A stretch of 64,000 nucleotides of DNA from JACRCT01 sp049841135. Lineage in GTDB: Bacteria; Myxococcota; Myxococcia; Myxococcales; UBA5297. A model generated the notes under the pieces. The model was not told where the DNA came from and did no database searches. It saw nothing but the letters and a program-made list of their open reading frames with translations. Shown here piece by piece: positions 9,651-20,670 of this stretch (positions within the stretch are counted from its first letter, which is position 1; every line of letters begins with the position of its first letter). Location of the stretch: the NCBI GenBank assembly GCA_049841135.1, contig JASGHK010000002.1, positions 496,001 to 560,000 of the forward strand, given 5' to 3'. Both the position numbers and the translations under genes were made by a program.

Positions 9651-11373
9651 TCAGCGCGTCGCGGTCGGGCAACCGAGAGTGATGGCGACACCGGTCTTTG
9701 CGACGGCCTGGAGGCGGGTGCAGGTGGCGGGGCACAGCACGATGGCCGTCGGCGCGGTCGGGTCGTCGTAGACCCAGGTGTCGCTGGCGGTGCCGCAAGT
9801 GCCGCTCGCGACCTTCACTAGCGGCACTGCACTGCCGCTGATGGGGACGAGGCTCGCATTGAGCATCGCGGGATCCACCACTCCGGCTGGGAGTTGCCAG
9901 CGACAGGCCTGGGCGTTGAGGCGCACGTTGTGCAGCGCGGAGACGATCGTTCCGCGAACGTCGCCGCTGGTGCTGGCCAGACACGCCGGCGTCGTCTGGA
10001 GCGGCTCGCAGGTGGTCCCGCCCGCGGAGGCGACGGCGTTCAGCATGTTGGCGGCCCCGCCCGCGAGGTCGCCGTCGGAGAAAACGCCGATCATGTAGGT
10101 CGGCACCGACGGGCTTCCCGCAAGCCCTGCGGCGGCGATGGCGGCGATGCTCGGAATATCCATCGGCTCGCACTCCGTCGGCTGGCCGTCGGTAATCATC
10201 AGCGCCGCGATGGCGTGGTCGGAGTGTGCCTGCGCCCAGGCCGAGGCGTGCTGCAGCAACCCCTGCAGCGCCGGCGCGGTCGGAGTGTTGCTCTGTGGCC
10301 CGTGCGCAGCCAGAGAAGCTCTGGATGGCCGCGGCGTTGGTCGGCAGCGCACCGATTTCGACCGCGGGCGTGGCGTAGTCGGCCGCGATGCAGGAGTCGG
10401 TGGCATTGCCATAGCCCAGGCAGGTTCCGAAGAAGCACGGGCCGCAATTCGCGCCGCAGTCCGCATCGACATTGCAGGCGCTGACGGCGCAGGCATTGGC
10501 GGCGGAGAGCGCGAAGTACTGCAGGCCTAGAGAGACCTCTTGCGGCGCCGCGGCGACGAAGTCGCTCAGCGCGCTGGTGACGACCTGCCATTTGGTGGCC
10601 CCGATGGCGGTGGTGTCATCCATCGATCCCGACTGGTCGAGCATCAGGTAGACATCGACCGGATACGGCAGCGCCCCGACGACCTGCGCCGGAGTGCAGA
10701 CTCCACCTCCGTCCGGCGCCACCGTCCCGCCATCCGCCGCTACCGCCCCACCGTCCGCCGCGACCGCCCCACCGTCCGCCGCCCCACCATCCGCCGCGGC
10801 CGCGCCGCCATCCACCTGGAGGCTGGCGTCCACAACGGTGCTCCCGGCATCGTCACCGGGGACGACGACCGATCCGTCGGATGCTGGCTCTACGCTTCCA
10901 GAGTCGACCGCGAGCTGCCCGGAGTCCGGCAGCGGCGCAGAGCCGTCCGGCGCGCCGAGCGCGGCGTCGCTCGCGACCACCGTTCCCGCGTCATCGGCCG
11001 GAGTCGTGCTCGCGTCGGTCCCGACCTCGGGCCCAGCGTCGCGAGGACCACTGGCGTCGACGCAGAAACCGGAGAGGCAGCTCAGCGTCCCCATGCAGGT
11101 CCCGTTGGCGAAGCACGGGGCGCCCTCGGTGCCCGGCTCCTTGCCCGCGTCGACCCCGACGACCTTCACGCACAGCTTCGAGAAGCAGGCCAGCCCATCC
11201 ATGCAGGTGCTGTTGGGGAAGCAGGGCCCGCCTTCGGAGCCGACCGGCTTGGTCAACGAGGCATCCGCTCCGGGCGCGGCGCCGTCGGGGTTGCTTCCGG
11301 CGGGGTCCCCGCTGCAGGCGGCGAAGAAGACGACGGCGAAGGCAACGGCGACAGGCTGGCTCAGGCGGCGCAT
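9651..11373 (-). CDS. VWA-domain lipoprotein with Cys-rich modules and DGG repeats, one frameshift
   Basis: MRRLSQPVAVAFAVVFFAAC is a lipoprotein signal peptide with lipobox AAC. Two Cys-rich modules follow (GPCFPNSTCMDGLACFSKLC and a close relative about 45 residues later), then a low-complexity Asp/Ala/Gly linker with repeated AVAADGG units (about 10,694-10,800). The VWA domain begins PVDVYLMLDQSGSMDD, which carries the MIDAS motif DxSxS. The frame breaks near 10,315; the continuation has the rest of the VWA fold (HAIAALMITDGQPTECEP, PTYMIGVFSDGDL) and a Cys-bearing C-terminal tail. VWA domains bind ligands or peptides through a metal ion, so a surface-exposed adhesion or sensing role is likely but inferred. 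The architecture is typical of myxobacterial outer-membrane lipoproteins. Confidence 0.85.
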
Positions 11374-11469
11374 GCAGTCCCCAGGGATGAGCGATTTGGC
11401 GAACGCTACCACGGCGCATGGGTAGCGCCCCCGCGCCCCTGGCCGCCAGGGATCCGCCGCCGCGCCCGA

Positions 11470-14400
11470 CTACGCGCGCTCCTCGCCTCGGACCGCGGCG
11501 AGCAGCACGCTCGCGCGCTCCAGACCGGGCTTCGCCTCCACCAGCTTCTCGAGCGCGGAGATCAGCGCCTCGCCCGCTCCGCCGAGCGCGAACGCGACCT
11601 GGCAGGCCTCGACGGCGGCCTCGTAGTCCCCAGCCAGCCTCAGCGCGTCGGCTCGGGCGATCAGATGCTGCCGCCGCTGCTCGGGCTCCGCCACGCGCTC
11701 TGCGAGCTCCTCGAGCGCCGCCGCCCGGTCCCGGTGCCGCCCCAGCTCCGCGAACAGGACGGCCAGGGCCTCGAGCCGCGCGGGCGACGGCTCGGCGGCG
11801 AGAGCCTGCCGCTGCGCCTCGACCGCTCCGTCCTCGTCCCCCAGCTTCCTCCGGGCCTCGGCGATGCGGGTCCACAAGGCCGCCAGTGCCTCGGGCGCTG
11901 CATCCATCGCCTTCGCCACTTGCGCCTGCAGGCGCTGCAGAGGCTCGGACCACTTCCCCAGCCGGGCCAACAGCGCCTCCAGGCCCGTCTCGGCGTCCCC
12001 ATTGCTCGGATGCTGGTCGAGTGCGCGCTGCCAGCTCTGCAGCGCCCCCTCGTCGTCCCCTGCCCGCTCCTGTTCGGCGGCGAGCGAGCAGAGCAGCCGG
12101 GCTCGGGCCGCGCCTCCCTCCGCCGCCTCCGAGAGGTCCTCGAGCAGCGCACACAGCTCCTGCCGCATGTCGGCCTTCGATGCGAGCTCTCGGGCCCGCG
12201 CCAGCAGCGCCTCGTCGGTGGGCACTTCGCGCAGCGCCCGCGCCACCAGGACGAAGGCGTGGCCGGCATCGGCGAGCTGCTCCACGCAGTGGTCCGCCGC
12301 CCGCGCCAGCAGCGCCGGCCGCTGGGGAGCGGGCGCAGCCGCGGCATGCGCCTCGAGGACCTTCACGAGCCTGGGCCAGTCTCCGGCCGCCAGCAGCGCC
12401 GGTTCGAGGCGCTCGGCGGCGGCGCAGCGCTCCGGGTCCTCCGAGAGGGCGAGCTGCTCGAGCTCGTCGAGCGCCGGCCGGTACCCCGGCGAGAGCTTCA
12501 GCGCCTCCTCCCAGAGGGAAAAGGCCCCGGGAGCGTCGTTGAGGTAGTCCAGCCGGATGCGCGCCAGCTCCAGCCGCCGCTCGAGCCCCGTCTTCAGGTC
12601 CCTGCGCGCCGCGGCCTGCGCGATCTCGCGCTCGAGCACCGGGGCCAGCGCCCCGCGCGGGCCGCCCGCGGCGACCAGCTCGCGGATCGAGTCCAGCGCC
12701 CGGAGGTCGTCGGGGACCAGCTCGAGGATGCGCTGGTAGCAGCGGAGCGCCACGCCGTCGTCCTTGCGCCGGGCGATCTCCGCGGCCTCGTGGAGCCGCG
12801 CCGCCTTGGCGCCCGGCGTCGCTTCGAGCTCCGCCTGCCGCGCACGCAAGCCCGCCAGGCGCGCCGCATCGCCGCTCTCCCCGTAGAGGGCGCCCAGCGC
12901 GAAGAGCGCGGCGGCGTCCCTGGGGGCCCGCGCCAGGACCTGCTCCCAGGCCGCGGCAGCCGCCTCACGCTCGCCCGGACGCTCCGACCGGATCTGGGCG
13001 ACGCGGCGCCAGAGCAGCAGCGCCAGCTCGGCGCCCACGCCCTTCTCCAGCACGTCCTCGTAGGCGGCGACCAGCTCCTCGCCCATCCCCGCGCCGACCG
13101 CGAGCCGCTCCAGCGCCGCGCGCGTCTCGGCGTCCCCCGGCGCCTCGGCGAAGAGCCGGCGCCGCGCCGAGAACGCCAGCGTGGCGTCGCCCAGGTCCTC
13201 GCGCAGCCCAGCGACCTCGCAGAGCAGCCGCGCTCGCTCCGCGACCGGCGCCTGGTCGAGCCGCAGCTCGAGCATCTCCACCAGCCGCCGCGAATCCCCG
13301 CGGGCCCGATGCGCCGCCTCGAGCAGGCGGCCGGCCTCCTGGCGCGCGGCGTCGGCGCTCGCTTCACGAAGGGCCCGCTCGAGCCCCGCGACCGCGTCCC
13401 CGTCCCCGGGCCAGCGAGAGAGCACCTGGGCCCAGACGCCGACCGCCTTCTCGTCCTGGCCGGCCGCCGCCAGGGCCGCGGCGCGCCGGCCCAGCAGCTC
13501 GCGCGTGGCCTCGGCCGGCGACCGGGTGATCAGCTCGCGCAGCACCTCGGCCTGCTCGTCGAACCGCTTCAGCCGGCCCAGCATCGGCTCCAGCCGCGCC
13601 AGGAGCGCCGGGCGGGGCTCCAGGGCGTGACCCTCCCGCAGCGCGTCGACGGCGGCTCCGTCGTCCTGGGCGCCCTCGTACAGCCCGGCGATCCGCTCCA
13701 GGAGCGCCACCTTGTCGCTCGCGCCGCGCACCTGCCCCAGCCGGCGACGCAGCAGCTCGGCCTGCTCCCGCGAACGCCCCAGCCGCCCGTAGACCGCCTC
13801 CAGGGCCTCGCTCGCCTCCCGGTCCGATGGGCAGGCCTCCAGCACCGCGCGCAGGCTCGCCTGGGCGCCGGCGTCGGAGCCCGCCTCGAGCTGCAGCCGG
13901 AAGAGCGCCCGGAACAGTGCGGCCCGGGTGGCGGCGCCGACGGCCAGCGGCGCCAGCTCCTCCAGGAGCGCCTCGAGCTTCGCCGTCAAGCCGGTCTCCT
14001 TGCCGAGCTCGAGGCACAGCTGCAGCGCCGCGGAGTCGCCGGGCGCCGCGCGCAGCGCCAGGGAGGCCGCCAGGAACCCGAGCCTCCGGCTCACCCTTCT
14101 GCCGCGCGCGCACCACCGCGAGCTTGCGCAACAGCACCACCCGCTCCGAGTGCGACGGGTGCGCCGCCAGGCGCGTCTCGAGCACGCCAGAGAGCCGGTC
14201 CGGGTCGCCGCCGCCCTCGAGCTCGGTGTCGCGCAGGCGCGCCGCCTCCTCCCGAGCCGGCCCGTCGCCGGCGGCCAGCGCCTCGACGAGCTCGCTCGCG
14301 CCCCGGTGGAAGGGGATGGCGGAGAGGACCTGCGCGAGCAGCCGCACCGCGCCCTGCGGGTCGGCGAGCTCGCGCGCCTTCAAGCGCGCCAGCGTGACCC

Positions 14401-17082
14401 TGAGCTGCGCCGCCTCCTCGGGGCGTCCAGACGCGAGCCGGAGGTCCTGCTCGAGCAGCGCCGCGAGCGCTGCGTGCTGCCCGGTCTCGCTCAGCAGCCG
14501 CTCGAGCAGCTTGGCGGCGTTGCGGTCGCCCGGCTGCAGCTCCAGGACCCGCCGGTAGCTGGCGATGGCCAGGACCTTGTCGCCCAACGAGTCCTCGGCG
14601 ACCTGCGCGGCCTCGAAGAGCAGCTCGACCTTGGCCTCCAGCGCCGGCTCGAGCGAGGCCAGCCGCCGCAGCGCCTCGGCCAGGGGCCGGTGGTTGCCGG
14701 TCCGGCGGTGCGACTCGGCGAGCCGGCGCAAGAGCTTCCGGGTCGTCGGGGCTGCGCCGCGACAGCTCCTCGATCGCGCGGGCCGCCAGCTCGGGCCGCC
14801 GCAGCCGGTCGGTGTAGAGCGCGGCGACGCGCGCCCACAGCTCGGTCGCCAGCGGCTCCTTTGCGCCCTGCTCCAGCGCCTCCTCGTAGGTCCCCACCAG
14901 CGCGTCCAGCGCCCCAGAGGCCTCGGCCGCGCGCTCCAGCTCCGCGCGCAGCGACGAGTCCTCGGGCCGCTCGCGGAACGCGCGCACCCAGGTGGCGAAG
15001 GCGGCTTCGCGCTCCCCCAGCCGCTCGCGCAGCCCCGCAACTTCGACCAGCAGCGCCCCGCGATCGCCCGCTCCCCGCTCCGCCTTGAGCTTCGAGCACC
15101 TCGACCAGCTTCTTCAAGTGGCCCGACCGCCGCCACGCCCGCTCCAGGATCCCCGCCGCTTCCCGGAAGACGTCCTCGCGCCCGGCGAGCCGTTCCAGCC
15201 CGGCCAGGGCATCGCCGTTCGCGGGCTCGTCCACCAGGACCGCGGCGTACGAGCGCAGCGCCGACGGCGCCCGCCCCTCGTCCTCCAAGAGCCGCGCGCA
15301 GCGCAGCCGCAGGACCCGCCGCTGGCCCGCGTCGACCGCGAGCGCGGCGAGCTGCGCGACGACCTCGGCCTGGTCCACGCGCCGGCCGGCGCGGCCCAGG
15401 ATCCGGTCCAGCGCGGCCAGCGCGGCGACGCTGGTCTTGACCGCCAGCGCGGCGCGGTAGGTCTCCTCGGCGCCTTCGTCGTCCCCGGCGGCCTCCAGGG
15501 CGGCGGCGGCCCGCTCCAGCAGGACCGCGCGCTCCGCGGGGTCGCTGGCGAGCCGGGCGTTTCGGGCGTTGACCTCGGCCAGCCCCTTGGCGTCCCCGCT
15601 GTCCTTGTAGATCCAGGCGAGCCGCTCCAGCGCTTCGCGGTCGCCCGGGTTCTCGGCCAGCAGCTCCTTCCAGATTCGCGCAGCGACCTCCGGCTGGCCC
15701 AGCCTCTCGCGCATGCCGGCCGCCGAGCGGCAGAGCGCGCCGGCCAGCGCGTCTCCCGGCAGGAGCGCGTTGGCCGCCCTCTCGAAGACCTCGGCCACCT
15801 CCTCCAGGGCGTCGCAGAGCTCGGCCAGCCGCTCCAGCGCGGACCGCAGCTTTTCGCGGTCCACCCCGGCGGCGAAGACCTTCAGCCCCGCCTGGAGCGC
15901 GCGGCGCGGCTCCTTCAGCGGCCCCTCGCACAGCTCGCGCAGGGTGGCGAACAGCGCGCCCTTCTCCTCCGGCGCGGCCGCACCTTCCAGGCGCCGCTCG
16001 CACAGCGAGGCCCGCGCCCCGGCCAGCCCGAGCCGGGCGTAGCGCCGGTCGACGCGGGCGAACGCTTCGGCCCCGTCGCGGCCGGCTCGCAGCGCGCACT
16101 CCTCGGCCAGCAGGCGCGCACGGGGGTGGTTGGGGTCCTGGTCCAGGACCAGCTCGCACAGCTCGAGGGCGGCCACGGCGTCGCCCAGCCGCTCGAGCTC
16201 GACCTGCGCCAGCCGCGCGGCGAGGTCGCAGTTGCGCGGACCCGGCCCCTCGGCGATGCGCTGGTACTGTAGCGCCGCGGCCAAGTCGGCGGGGCGGTCC
16301 AGCTCGACCGCCAGGCGCTCCAACGCGGCCGCGGCCTGCCGGTCGCCCGGCTCTCGTCCCAGGATCGACTTCCAGCAGTCGAGGGCGCTCTCCCGGTCGT
16401 CGAGCCGCTCCTCGTGGACGGCGGCGGCTTCGCGCAGCGCCTGAAGCCGCGAGCGCTCGTCGGGAAGGAGCAGGCTCGCCTTCTCCAGGGTCTCGGCGAG
16501 CGCGGCCCACTGGCCCTTGCCACGGTAGATGCGCAGCAGCGCCTCCAGCGTGCCCGAGTTGCGCGGGTCCGCCTCCACCGCCAGGCGCAGGTGGCGCAGC
16601 ACCGCCTCGGCGTCGCCCAGCAGCTCCTGCAGCTCGGCGAGCTCGCGGTGCAGGGCCCCCTGCGCCACGGGAGGCGCCTTCTCGAGGAAGCCTTCGAGCA
16701 AGTCGCAGTAGGCGTCGAGCATCCCCGCCTTCTCGGCGGCCTGGCGCGCGGTGGCGTAGAGCTCCGGCTCGGCCGGCGACAGCTGCAGCGCGCGCGCGGC
16801 CGTGGACAAGGCGAGGTCGGGCTGGTCCAGGTCGAGGAGGTAGACCTGCGCCGCGTCCTTGTAGGCCAGCGCCCTCTCCGCCACCTCGGGCGCGGCGGCG
16901 GCGAGCGCCTCCAGCGCGGCCAAGAGCTTCTTGGTGTCGCCCGACTCGCGGTGCAGCTCCACGAGCGCCCGGGCGGCCTCGGCGCGGCGCGCAGGGTCCT
17001 CCAGCTGGCGCTCCAGCTCGGCGACGTCCTCGGGTTTCAGGCTGGCGTGGCTCAAGCCGGGCTCTCGCGTCCTGGGGTCCAC
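11470..17082 (-). CDS. Giant TPR/helical-repeat protein (~1870 aa), at least three frameshifts
   Basis: The protein runs from GTG 17082 (MDPRTREPGLSHASLKPEDVAELE) to the stop at 11,470. It consists almost entirely of tandem ~34-residue helical pairs with TPR signatures, such as ALDCWKSILGREPGDRQAAA and RIWKELLAENPGDREALE. Coding continuity requires frame changes near 15,088, 14,740 and 14,095; on each side the TPR pattern continues without loss, which argues for indel errors and not decay. There is no signal peptide or membrane span, so it is probably a cytosolic scaffold. The start codon is uncertain because the GGGAGG upstream lies very close to the GTG. Such giant TPR proteins are common in myxobacteria and mostly uncharacterised. 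Confidence 0.8.
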
Positions 17083-17267
17083 CCTCCCGCCACCGGACCA
17101 CGATTCGCCGCCACGTTACCCCGTCAGCGCCCCGCGGCCCAATTTTCCCCCAGGCTCACCAGGATGCGGGCCGCCGGAGAGGTCGTCCGGCGGCTCGCTG
17201 GGGTGGCGTGACGAGGAATGGCTCCTCGTCCTTGCTCGCAGCGTCCTCGGTCACTGCCAGGGCACAA

Positions 17268-17296
17268 CCATCCCCGCGCGCTCACGCTTGCGGCTC
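17268..17296 (+). repeat. Dispersed intergenic element, copy 1 (CCGCGCGCT type)
   Basis: This 29-base element (core CCCCGCGCGCTCACGCTTGC) recurs at 37,036-37,064 with a single base difference. Both copies are intergenic. The 316-bp gap 17,083-17,398 between the TPR gene and the chemotaxis gene holds this element, a CCGCCGGAG...GTCCGGCGG hairpin near 17,170-17,195, and GAAGATATGTCAGCG near 17,317, which resembles half of the palindrome at 30,658. Nothing coding is visible in the gap. Confidence 0.75.
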
Positions 17297-17398
17297 GAGC
17301 TGCGCGTGGGCTGCTGAAGATATGTCAGCGCTCATCAACATGGAGTGGCGCGTCCTTGTGGTTCGTGGCGCGAGCGGCGACGGACGGCCGTGCCCGCC

Positions 17399-20227
17399 TC
17401 AGAACTGCTTGAAGACCGGCTCCTGCGCCTGCGCCAGCGGCCTGGCTGGCAGCCGCTTCGCCCCGCGCGCGGCCCCCTGCGTGCGCTCGAGCTTGAACCT
17501 CGAGACGAGGCCGGCGAGCGCCTGGGCCTGGCTGGAGAGCTCTTCGGCCGAGCTCGAGGACTCCTCGGCGCTGCCCGCGGCCTGCTGGGTCGCCTTGTCC
17601 ATCTGGGTGATGGCCCTGTTGATCTGGTCGATGCCCCGGGACTGCTCCTGGCTCGAGGAGGAGATCTCGCCCACGATCCCCGTCACCTTGCCGACCGCCG
17701 AGACAATCTGGTCCAGCTCGCCGGCCACCTCCTTCGAGAGCGCTTCGCCGTCGCCGGCGAGCTTGAGCGACTCCTGGATCAAGGCCTCCGTCTTCTTCGC
17801 CGCCTCCTTGGCCCGCTGCGCGAGGCTTCGCACCTCGTCGGCGACCACCGCGAAGCCGCGCCCGGCGTCGCCGGCCCGTGCCGCCTCGACGGCGGCGTTG
17901 AGGGCGAGCAGGTTGGTCTGGAAGGCGATCTCCGAGACGTCGGCGATGATCGCCGCGGTCCCCTCGGCGCCCTTCTTGACGCTGCGCATCGCCTCCGACA
18001 TCCGCTCCATCGCGGCGCTGCCCTGGTCGGCGGACTTCTTGGCGACCATCGCCAGCGACTTCGCCTGCGCGGTGCTCTCGGAGTTCTGCTTGGTGATGCC
18101 CAGCATCTCCTCCATGTTGCTGGAGGTCTCCTCGATGGCGCTGGCCTGCTCCGACGCGCCCTGGGAGACCGACTGGCTGGTGGCGGCGATCTGCTCCGAG
18201 GCCGACGCCACCTGCTCGACGGCCTCGGCCACCGTCGCCAGCGCGTCGTGGAGCGCGCTCGCGGTCTGGTTCACGGCGTCCTTGATCCTCGCGTGGTCGC
18301 CCTGGAACTCGCCGGTGACGCGGGCGCGCAGGTCCTGGTCCGCCAGCCGCCGCAGGACCTCGGTGGCGACGTGGATGGGGCCGAGCACGGCGTCCAGCGT
18401 CCGGTTGACGCCCTCGACGATCCGGCGGAAGTCGCCCTCGTGCTTGCTGGCGTCGGCGCGCGTGGAGAGCCGGCCCTCGACGGCGGCGGCGGAGAGGAGG
18501 TTGGCGTCGGCGATCATCGCCCGGACGGCGTCGATGCAGGTGTTGAGGTTGGCCTTGATGGAGTTGAACTCGCCCTCGTAGGCGTCGGTGATCTTCTCGG
18601 GGATCTCGCCGCGCGAGATGCGCCCCACATAGTCCGCGGTGACGCGGATGGGGGCGACGAAGGCCTCGACCAGCGCGTTGAGGTCACCGACGAGCTTGGC
18701 CCAGTCGCCGGCGAAGGCCGCCGCGTTGCCGCGGGCGTCCAGCTTGCCGGCGCGCGTGGCGCCGATGAGCGTGCCGACCTCGGCGTTGACCGCCTTGAGG
18801 TTGCCGCGCAGGGCCTCGACGGTGTCGTTGATGAAGGCCTTCTTGCCGGGGAACCGCTCGAGCGGGGCGTCGAAGTTGCCGCGGCCGAACTGGGCGATGC
18901 AGGCCATGGCCTTCTTCTTCACCGCGATGTGCCCCTTGACCATGTCGTTGAGGCCCTTGGCCATGGCCTGGTAGGCGCCCTTGAACCGGTCCTCGGGGAG
19001 GAAGACGTCGATGTCGCCCAGGTCGTGCTCGCGGGACATCGTGCCCATCTCCGCGACGAGCGAGCGCAGGGTCCCGGTGAGCTCGTTGAGGTTGTCCTTG
19101 ATGGTGTTGAAGTCGCCGCGGTAGCGCGTGGTGATCTCCGGCGGCATGTCGCCCTGGGCGATGCGGTCGACGTACTCGGCGGCGACGTTGAGCGGCCCGA
19201 CCACGGCGTCGAGCATCTCGTTGACGCCCCGGACGATGTCCGCGTAGGCGCCTTGGAACTGGGTGGCGTCGCCGCGCGTGGCGAGCTGGCCGTCCTTGGC
19301 GGCGGCGATGAGCCGCTGCGTCTCCTCGCTCATGGCGCGCACGGTGGCGATGGCCTGCACGAAGCTCTTGCTGAGCACGTCGCCGCTCGAGCGGGGCTTG
19401 ACCTGGACGCCGAGGTCGCCGGCCGCCAGCGCCTGGGCGCCGCGCGCCACGTCCTGGACGTAGGCGATGGTGTCGCGGAAGGCCTCCGCCAGCTGGCCCG
19501 TCTCGTCGCCGGAGTGGTGGTCGATCTCCTGGTTCACGTCGCCGAGCGCCAGGGATTGCGCCACCTGCGCCATCCGGCGCAGCGGCCGGGAGATGCTCCG
19601 GGACACCGCGATGCCGATGACCAGGGCGACGAGGGTCGCGACGAGCAGCGTGATGAAGGTCGCCAGCTCCTTCGCCTGGGTGGTCTCGCTGTCGTGGTCG
19701 ATCCGCGCCTTGACGGCGGCGACCTGGTGCTGCCGGTACTCCTTCAGCAGCTCGCTGATGCGGGTGTTCTCGGACGCCATCTGCGCGGCCAGGGCGTTCG
19801 CCTCGTCGCGCTTGCCCGCCTCGAGCAGGTCGAAGATCCGCGAGGCCTTCAGGCTGCTGGAGGCGAAGACCTCCTTGAGCTGCCCGAGCTCGCGCTTGAC
19901 CTCGTCGTCGGCGTCCTCGACCTTCTCCAGGGACGCGACGCTCTCCTGCGCGTCGCGCAGCTCGTCCGCGTGCGTCTCGCGCAGCTTGGGCAGCTCGGCC
20001 CGGTCGGCGGTGAGGGCGGTGCGCAGGGCGAGGCGCTCGAGGAGGAACGACTCGGTGAACTCCGCGGACGCGGCGATGGGCAGCGTCCGGTTCTGGAAGA
20101 GCTCGGACATGGCCAGGCGCGTCTTGTCGAACTCGCCGAGCGTGTAGATGCCCGTGGCGATCATCAAGGCACCGACCAGCACGAACCCACCGACGACCTT
20201 CGTTCCGATGCTCAGCTTGGAAAACAT
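17399..20227 (-). CDS. Methyl-accepting chemotaxis protein with a long multi-HAMP segment
   Basis: This 942-aa receptor has a first membrane span at residues ~10-29, a helical periplasmic domain of the four-helix-bundle type (~30-188) and a second span at ~190-209. A canonical HAMP follows (SRSISRPLRRMAQVAQSLALGD). Residues ~265-690 form a long chain of HAMP-like modules with repeated motifs: VVGPLNVAAEYVDRIAQGD, VAPIRVTADYVGRISRGE, VLGPIHVATEVLRRLADQD. The signalling domain contains the conserved hairpin tip at residues 766-800 (EIAFQTNLLALNAAVEAARA). The C-terminus (EPVFKQF) is not a standard CheR/CheB-binding pentapeptide. It should form trimers of dimers coupling to CheA/CheW, but no chemotaxis kinase genes lie nearby. 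The signal it senses is unknown. Confidence 0.95.
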   Translation of the reverse strand: MFSKLSIGTKVVGGFVLVGALMIATGIYTLGEFDKTRLAMSELFQNRTLPIAASAEFTESFLLERLALRTALTADRAELPKLRETHADELRDAQESVASLEKVEDADDEVKRELGQLKEVFASSSLKASRIFDLLEAGKRDEANALAAQMASENTRISELLKEYRQHQVAAVKARIDHDSETTQAKELATFITLLVATLVALVIGIAVSRSISRPLRRMAQVAQSLALGDVNQEIDHHSGDETGQLAEAFRDTIAYVQDVARGAQALAAGDLGVQVKPRSSGDVLSKSFVQAIATVRAMSEETQRLIAAAKDGQLATRGDATQFQGAYADIVRGVNEMLDAVVGPLNVAAEYVDRIAQGDMPPEITTRYRGDFNTIKDNLNELTGTLRSLVAEMGTMSREHDLGDIDVFLPEDRFKGAYQAMAKGLNDMVKGHIAVKKKAMACIAQFGRGNFDAPLERFPGKKAFINDTVEALRGNLKAVNAEVGTLIGATRAGKLDARGNAAAFAGDWAKLVGDLNALVEAFVAPIRVTADYVGRISRGEIPEKITDAYEGEFNSIKANLNTCIDAVRAMIADANLLSAAAVEGRLSTRADASKHEGDFRRIVEGVNRTLDAVLGPIHVATEVLRRLADQDLRARVTGEFQGDHARIKDAVNQTASALHDALATVAEAVEQVASASEQIAATSQSVSQGASEQASAIEETSSNMEEMLGITKQNSESTAQAKSLAMVAKKSADQGSAAMERMSEAMRSVKKGAEGTAAIIADVSEIAFQTNLLALNAAVEAARAGDAGRGFAVVADEVRSLAQRAKEAAKKTEALIQESLKLAGDGEALSKEVAGELDQIVSAVGKVTGIVGEISSSSQEQSRGIDQINRAITQMDKATQQAAGSAEESSSSAEELSSQAQALAGLVSRFKLERTQGAARGAKRLPARPLAQAQEPVFKQF

Positions 20228-20670
20228 GGACGGCCTCCGTGTGGCCCTCCCCGAGAGCCGACCGGTTGAAGTTGGAAGAGACGAGAGCTGCGCTTCTCAG
20301 CCGAAGCGAGGAGCGCCGGGCGGACCTGGCGCGCTGGTGAAGCGATAGGTCGACGACCGAGGAGCAGACCGCCGCGGCGTCAGGATTCCGACGCCACCCG
20401 AAAGGTCCGGCCCGCCGGGAGATGGGAGTCGCGGAAGCGGTGGCGGCTCGACGGGAAACGGGACCATACGCCTCGCATTCCCCTCCCCCGACGCGTCCCC
20501 ATCCAGAGGCAAGGCTCGAGCCAGCGGTCACGCGGCGCCGTCGCGGCCCGCCCTGCCTGTCCTGCCTTCGGCACGAAGAGCGCGGCGCCTAAGGGGCCTC
20601 GCCACCCGTCAACCGGGCGTCCCCAGGACGGGGCGCTGTCCGCCCGGGCTTGCGTGGCTAGCGTTCGCCG
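20228..20670. other. 443-bp divergent intergenic region
   Basis: This region separates the divergently transcribed chemotaxis receptor and type III polyketide synthase genes, so it must hold promoters for both. I see only a short hairpin (GGCGTC...GACGCC, 20,375-20,394) and no confident -35/-10, sigma-54 or operator match. No coding potential is evident. Confidence 0.5.

Noticed and set aside
17345..20269. 974-codon plus-strand frame opposite the chemoreceptor
   Set aside because: It is an antisense shadow; the minus strand has an unmistakable methyl-accepting chemotaxis protein.
20228..20670. Sigma-54 promoter for the polyketide operon
   Set aside because: No TGGCAC-N5-TTGC match with correct spacing was found.
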